From: Streptomyces sp. ATexAB-D23
GTDB lineage: Bacteria > Actinomycetota > Actinomycetes > Streptomycetales > Streptomycetaceae
Length of the DNA: 64,000 bases
Reading direction: 5' to 3'
Assembly (NCBI RefSeq): GCF_000373645.1
Contig: NZ_KB892019.1
Coordinates: 114-64,113, forward strand
This document shows, one piece after another, positions 60,416-64,000 of the stretch. Within the stretch, counting starts at the first letter, position 1; each line of letters starts with the position of its first letter. The notes below the pieces were generated by a model. The model saw nothing but the letters and a program-made list of their open reading frames with translations, did not search any database and was not told where the DNA came from. The position numbers and the translations under genes were made by a program.

Positions 60416-60829
60416 TCAGCCCGCCGCCCCCGGGGCGTACGTCCCGAAGCTCCACACGTTGCCCTCCGCGTCGCGCGCCATGTAGTCCCGGGAGCCGTAG
60501 TCCTGGTCGGTGGGCGGCATCAGGATCTCCACCCCGTGCTCCACGGCCCGCGCGTGGTGTGCGTCGACCTCGTCGACCACCACGTAGACGCCGGCCGGGC
60601 CCGCTCCCGCCATCGCCTTGGCGAAGACCCCCTCGCGGCCCCGCGAGCCCAGCATCACCCTGCCGTTGCCGCAGGACAGCTCCGCGTGCGCCACCGAGCC
60701 GTCCTCGCCCTCGTACACCGCTTCCTCGGTGAAGCCGAAGGCTTCGGTCAGCGTCCTGATCGCGGCCTTCGCGTCGTCGTAGAGGATCGTCGGATACACC
60801 GTCGCCACGCCTGTTCCCGCGTCCGCCAT
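60416..60829 (-). CDS. VOC family protein (glyoxalase/bleomycin resistance-like)
   Basis: 137 residues, two beta-alpha-beta-beta-beta modules. VYPTILYDDAKAAIRTLTEAFGF at the start, YVVVDEVDAHHARAVEHG in the middle and DYMARDAEGNVWSFGTYAPG at the end are typical of the VOC group related to PhnB and small resistance-like proteins. No clear metal triad is seen. ATG 60829 has GGAAAGGGG upstream. Confidence 0.85.
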   Translation of the reverse strand: MADAGTGVATVYPTILYDDAKAAIRTLTEAFGFTEEAVYEGEDGSVAHAELSCGNGRVMLGSRGREGVFAKAMAGAGPAGVYVVVDEVDAHHARAVEHGVEILMPPTDQDYGSRDYMARDAEGNVWSFGTYAPGAAG

Positions 60830-61018
60830 CGTGATCGGCCCCTTTCCGTACGCCTGTGCTCCGGGCCGCCGGAGCGCCCGGTTGTGATCTGTATCTCAGT
60901 CTGGCACCGGGCACTGACAACGTCGCCCCGGCACCGGGGCCCGGGGGTGAGCGTCGGGCGGCCCGGCCGCCCGGAGCACGCGGAAAAGTCGTTGGACACC
61001 GCCAGTAGACTGGTCCCC

Positions 61019-61051
61019 ATGGCAATTCTCCTTGTGCGTGTGCGTGAGTAA
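61019..61051 (+). CDS. Ten-residue leader peptide upstream of the ABC-F gene
   Basis: ATG GCA ATT CTC CTT GTG CGT GTG CGT GAG TAA encodes MAILLVRVRE. It ends 63 bases before the ABC-F start. After the stop, AACGGC (61050-61055) can pair with GCCGTT (61075-61080). Short hydrophobic leaders before ABC-F ribosome-protection genes elsewhere act as drug-sensing attenuators. Translation here is inferred from context; no clear ribosome site was found, so it may be leaderless. Confidence 0.45.
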   Translation: MAILLVRVRE

Positions 61052-61114
61052 CGGCGTCGAGTCGTGAACCGCTAGCCGTTCCTCCGCCGTCCATTCCGCC
61101 CTGGAGTTCTTCCC

Positions 61115-62713
61115 GTGATCACCGCTTCCGGCATCGAGCTGCGCGTCGGCGCCCGCCTGCTCATCGAATCCGCCACCTTCCGCATCGCCAAGGGCGACCG
61201 CATCGGCCTCGTCGGCCGCAACGGGGCGGGCAAGACCACCCTCACCAAGTGCCTCGCGGGCGAGGGCACCCCCGCCGCCGGCACCATCAGCCGCTCCGGC
61301 GAGGTCGGCTACCTCCCGCAGGACCCGCGCACCGGCGACCTCGACGTGCTGGCCAGGGACCGGGTCCTGTCCGCCCGCGGCCTCGACGAGATCCTGCGCA
61401 GGATGCGGGAGAACGAGGACCGGATGGCGAACGGCAAGGGCGCCACCCGCGAGAAGGCGATGAAGAAGTACGAGCGCCTGGAGACGGAGTTCCTCACCAA
61501 GGGCGGGTACGCCGCCGAGGCCGAGGCCGCCACCATCGCCGCCGCGCTCAGCCTGCCCGACCGTGTGCTCGGCCAGCCGCTGCACACCCTCTCGGGCGGT
61601 CAGCGCCGCCGCGTGGAGCTGGCCCGCATCCTCTTCTCGGACGCCGACACCCTGCTCCTGGACGAGCCCACCAACCACCTCGACGCGGACTCCATCGTCT
61701 GGCTGCGCGACTACCTCAGGAACTACCGCGGCGGCTTCATCGTGATCTCCCACGACGAAGAACTGGTCGAGACGGTCGTCAACAAGGTCTTCTACCTCGA
61801 CGCCAACCGCTCGCAGATCGACGTCTACAACATGGGCTGGAAGCTCTACCAGCAGCAGCGCGAGGCCGATGAGAAGCGCCGCAAGCGCGAGCGGCAGAAC
61901 GCCGAGAAGAAGGCCGCGACCCTCAACGCGCAGGCCGACAAGATGCGCGCCAAGGCCACCAAGACCGTCGCCGCGCAGAACATGGCCAAGCGCGCCGACC
62001 GGCTGCTGTCCGGCCTGGAGAGCGTCCGGGTCGCCGACAAGGTCGCCAAGCTGCGCTTCCCCGACCCCTCGCCGTGCGGCAAGACGCCCCTGATGGCGGA
62101 GGGCCTGTCCAAGTCCTACGGGTCGCTGGAGATCTTCACCGACGTCGACCTCGCGATCGACAAGGGCTCCCGCGTCGTCATCCTCGGCCTCAACGGCGCC
62201 GGCAAGACGACCCTGCTCCGGCTCCTCGGCGGCGCCGAACAGCCCAACACCGGCCGGATCATCCAGGGCCACGGGCTCAAGCTCGGCTACTACGCCCAGG
62301 AGCACGAGACCCTGGACCCCGACCGCACCGTCCTGGAGAACATGCGCTCCGCCGCGCCCGACCTCGACCTGGTCGCGGTCCGCAAGACGCTCGGCTCGTT
62401 CCTCTTCTCCGGTGACGACGTGGACAAGCCCGCCGGCGTGCTCTCCGGCGGTGAGAAGACCCGGCTGGCCCTGGCGACCCTGGTGGTCTCGTCGGCCAAC
62501 GTCCTCCTGCTCGACGAGCCCACCAACAACCTCGACCCGGCCAGCCGCGAGGAGATCCTCGGCGCGCTGCGCACGTACAAGGGCGCGGTCGTCCTCGTCA
62601 CGCACGACGAGGGAGCCGTCGAGGCCCTCCAGCCCGAGCGGATCATCCTGCTCCCGGACGGGATCGAGGACCTGTGGGGTGCGGACTACCGGGACCTGGT
62701 CGCACTGGCCTGA
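61115..62713 (+). CDS. ABC-F family ATPase (translation factor / ribosome protection type)
   Basis: 532 residues, two ABC domains and no membrane helices. Domain 1: GRNGAGKTTLTKCLAG (Walker A), LSGGQRRRVELARIL (signature), LLLDEPTNHLDADS. Then the linker (about 250-330) rich in Lys, Arg and Gln: READEKRRKRERQNAEKKA. Domain 2: LGLNGAGKTTLLRLLGG, LSGGEKTRLALATLV, LLLDEPTNNLDP. The group includes housekeeping EttA-like factors and antibiotic resistance proteins; the long basic linker fits either. GTG 61115 with GGAG 8 bases upstream. A leader ORF upstream and a strong terminator downstream suggest a single-gene, regulated unit. Confidence 0.92.
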   Translation: MITASGIELRVGARLLIESATFRIAKGDRIGLVGRNGAGKTTLTKCLAGEGTPAAGTISRSGEVGYLPQDPRTGDLDVLARDRVLSARGLDEILRRMRENEDRMANGKGATREKAMKKYERLETEFLTKGGYAAEAEAATIAAALSLPDRVLGQPLHTLSGGQRRRVELARILFSDADTLLLDEPTNHLDADSIVWLRDYLRNYRGGFIVISHDEELVETVVNKVFYLDANRSQIDVYNMGWKLYQQQREADEKRRKRERQNAEKKAATLNAQADKMRAKATKTVAAQNMAKRADRLLSGLESVRVADKVAKLRFPDPSPCGKTPLMAEGLSKSYGSLEIFTDVDLAIDKGSRVVILGLNGAGKTTLLRLLGGAEQPNTGRIIQGHGLKLGYYAQEHETLDPDRTVLENMRSAAPDLDLVAVRKTLGSFLFSGDDVDKPAGVLSGGEKTRLALATLVVSSANVLLLDEPTNNLDPASREEILGALRTYKGAVVLVTHDEGAVEALQPERIILLPDGIEDLWGADYRDLVALA

Positions 62714-63032
62714 TCCCCCGCACTGGATCATTCGGCCTACACGTGATCCATCATCTGCGTGAGTACGTCTCGTACCTCGGCGCGGCGCCCGGCAGATAGC
62801 TGCCGGGCGCAGTCATTTCGGCGGTCCTTCCCTTGCGGCCCCTGACCTGGACGTTCCTTCGGAGCGGCGCCCAGGAGGGCTTCCGCGGCCCGGTGGAATT
62901 CTGGATTCCGGTCGCTCCGGCGCGCTGCCGGGGCGTGAATCCGGTCGCAGAGACCTTGCCGAATGGGTGGCCAGGAAGCGCCCGAGGGGTGATCATGAGA
63001 GTCCAGAGCGCACTTCCCATGAGGAGGCACGG
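62714..63032 (+). other. Intergenic gap with terminator, otherwise empty
   Basis: 319 bases between the ABC-F gene and gbn. Apart from the hairpin at 62785-62810 it holds inverted GATC-containing bits near 62723-62746 (GGATCATTCGGCC and ACGTGATCC). GATC is the reported recognition core of the Gbn protein encoded just downstream; another GATC lies at 62990. No open frame worth calling. Confidence 0.5.
62785..62810 (+). terminator. Strong terminator after the ABC-F gene
   Basis: Perfect 11-base arms GCGCCCGGCAG and CTGCCGGGCGC with the loop ATAG, then AGTCATTTCGG. It is 71 bases after the ABC-F stop. Confidence 0.85.
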
Positions 63033-63254
63033 GTGGCCGAGACTCTGAAGAAGGGCAGCCGGGTGACCGGCGCCGCGCGCGACAAGCTCGCGGCAGACCT
63101 GAAGAAGAAGTACGACTCCGGTGCGAGCATCCGGGCGCTGGCCGAGGAAACGGGCCGCTCCTACGGATTCGTCCACCGGATGCTCAGCGAGTCCGGAGTG
63201 ACGCTGCGCGGACGCGGCGGCGCTACACGAGGCAAGAAGGCCGCGACGGCCTGA
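63033..63254 (+). CDS. gbn: Gbn-like small helix-turn-helix nucleoid-associated protein
   Basis: 73 residues: basic N-terminus (ETLKKGSRVTGAARDKLAADLKKKY), helix-turn-helix SGASIRALAEETGRSYGFVHRMLSESG and a basic tail (RGRGGATRGKKAATA). The length, sequence type and neighbours (ABC-F gene upstream, enoyl-CoA hydratase gene downstream) match SCO1839, reported as the GATC-binding nucleoid protein Gbn of S. coelicolor (recollection). GTG 63033 has GAGGAGG upstream; the frame extends further but without a site. Confidence 0.8.
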   Translation: MAETLKKGSRVTGAARDKLAADLKKKYDSGASIRALAEETGRSYGFVHRMLSESGVTLRGRGGATRGKKAATA

Positions 63255-63406
63255 CGGCCGGCCGCGGTCCGGGGTGCGTCCCAGGACGGCTCCGGGGGCT
63301 CACCGGTTCCGGGTGCCGCCACCCGGTCGACCGTATGGTCGATCAGGTGGTTACTGTTCAGTCACTTAGCTCCACGTGCTGACTGCACCCGATCCGGAGG
63401 CTCCCC

Positions 63407-64000
63407 ATGACCTCGCTCGACTCCGTGCTCGACAAGGATGGCGTACGACTCACCGTCGATGACGCGATAGCCACGGTGACCCTCACCAACCCGGCCAAGC
63501 GCAACGCTCAGTCCCCCGCTCTGTGGCGGGCGTTGACCGAGGCCGGACGGGCCCTGCCCGGCAGTGTGCGGGTCGTCGTGCTGCGCGGCGAAGGCGTGTC
63601 GTTCTCCGCCGGGCTCGACCGCCAGGCGTTCACCCCCGAGGGATTCGACGGCGAGCCGTCCTTCCTCGACATGGGGCGCGGCCCGGAGGCCGAGCTCGAC
63701 GCGCTGATCGCCGGGTACCAGGAGGCGTTCACCTGGTGGCGCCGCAACGACCTCGTGTCGATCGCGGCCGTCCAGGGCCACGCCATCGGCGCGGGCTTCC
63801 AGCTCGCCCTCTCCTGCGACCTGCGCATCGTCGCCGACGACGTGCAGTTCGCCATGCGCGAGACGAGCCTCGGGCTGGTGCCCGACCTCACCGGCACGCA
63901 CCCCCTCGTCCACCTCGTGGGCTACGCGCGCGCGCTCGAAATCTGCGCCACCGGCCGCTACGTCCACGCCGCCGAGGCCGAGCGCACCGGCCTGGCCAAC
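63407..64000 (+). CDS. Enoyl-CoA hydratase/isomerase family protein, cut by the window end
   Basis: The first 198 residues of a crotonase-fold protein; the rest lies outside. AIATVTLTNPAKRNAQSPALW, VVLRGEGVSFSAGLDRQAF (oxyanion loop), IAAVQGHAIGAGFQLALSCDLRI and GLVPDLTGTHPLVHLVG match the family. At the usual catalytic glutamate positions the sequence keeps MRETSLGLVPDLTG with one Glu, so hydratase or isomerase activity is open. ATG 63407 has CGGAGG 7 bases upstream. A TGACTGAACAG-like stretch near 63354 may be promoter sequence. Confidence 0.88.
   Translation, partial: MTSLDSVLDKDGVRLTVDDAIATVTLTNPAKRNAQSPALWRALTEAGRALPGSVRVVVLRGEGVSFSAGLDRQAFTPEGFDGEPSFLDMGRGPEAELDALIAGYQEAFTWWRRNDLVSIAAVQGHAIGAGFQLALSCDLRIVADDVQFAMRETSLGLVPDLTGTHPLVHLVGYARALEICATGRYVHAAEAERTGLAN

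Overview
This window is chromosomal DNA from a Streptomyces-like actinomycete. Base composition is very high in GC with strong third-position GC bias. GTG and occasional TTG starts are common, genes are often coupled by 4-base GTGA/ATGA overlaps, and the gene content is typical of the genus: an SCO1860-type LAETG surface protein, ectABCD, a cobalamin gene set behind a B12 riboswitch, a PHO-box phosphate permease and a 73-residue Gbn-like nucleoid protein. As far as I recall, the right half follows the gene order of the S. coelicolor SCO1838-SCO1880 region. This is memory and was not checked by alignment.

Bases 1-17150 and 22600-25700 form a pectin and pectin-side-chain utilisation region. It holds kdgD with an unrecognised partner gene, then a FadR-type GntR regulator with a DapA-family aldolase/dehydratase and an IlvD/Edd sugar-acid dehydratase. 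Next come a sugar ABC importer, an interleaved Gfo/Idh/MocA oxidoreductase, a DUF6807 (PmoA-like) protein and a GH43 enzyme, and then pectate lyase and pectinesterase. An IclR regulator and a 2,5-dioxovalerate-type aldehyde dehydrogenase lie 15 kb away. The chemistry converges on 2-oxoglutarate semialdehyde: KdgD makes it from hexarates, IlvD plus the DapA homologue can make it from a pentonate, and the dehydrogenase converts it to 2-oxoglutarate. Near-identical IclR-type operators (GTTC-n8-GAAC) lie in front of both the importer operon and the dehydrogenase, tying the two blocks together.

Bases 17190-22520 hold an ECF sigma factor with a putative anti-sigma partner separated by a 172-base imperfect palindrome, a penicillin-binding protein, and a NarL-type two-component system. 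Bases 25789-29043 hold assorted enzymes. Bases 29196-35770 are a galacto-oligosaccharide locus: LacI regulator, ABC importer and divergent GH42 beta-galactosidase around a clear LacI-type operator, followed by the C-terminal remnant of a GH53 galactanase. A second decayed enzyme, a rhamnogalacturonan acetylesterase with its centre deleted, lies at 14294-14562. The polysaccharide-attacking part of this lineage is therefore visibly eroding.

Bases 38006-41253 are ectABCD, with a perfect 28-base palindrome between ectB and ectC. Bases 41573-45360 hold an aminotransferase, an amidohydrolase and the LAETG protein. Bases 45361-45799 carry six perfect-length 37-base tandem repeats in a convergent intergenic gap. 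Bases 45800-55200 are cobalamin genes (cobC, a cobE/cbiG-like gene, a ZIP transporter, then cobB, cobO, a chelatase I/D fusion, cobQ, cobD and a B12 riboswitch). Bases 55337-64000 hold a small membrane protein with a PiT permease under a PHO box, a class II aldolase, a hydrolase, a conserved hypothetical, a VOC protein, an ABC-F gene with a 10-residue leader ORF, gbn and a truncated enoyl-CoA hydratase gene. I saw no tRNA, rRNA, CRISPR array, insertion sequence or prophage gene.
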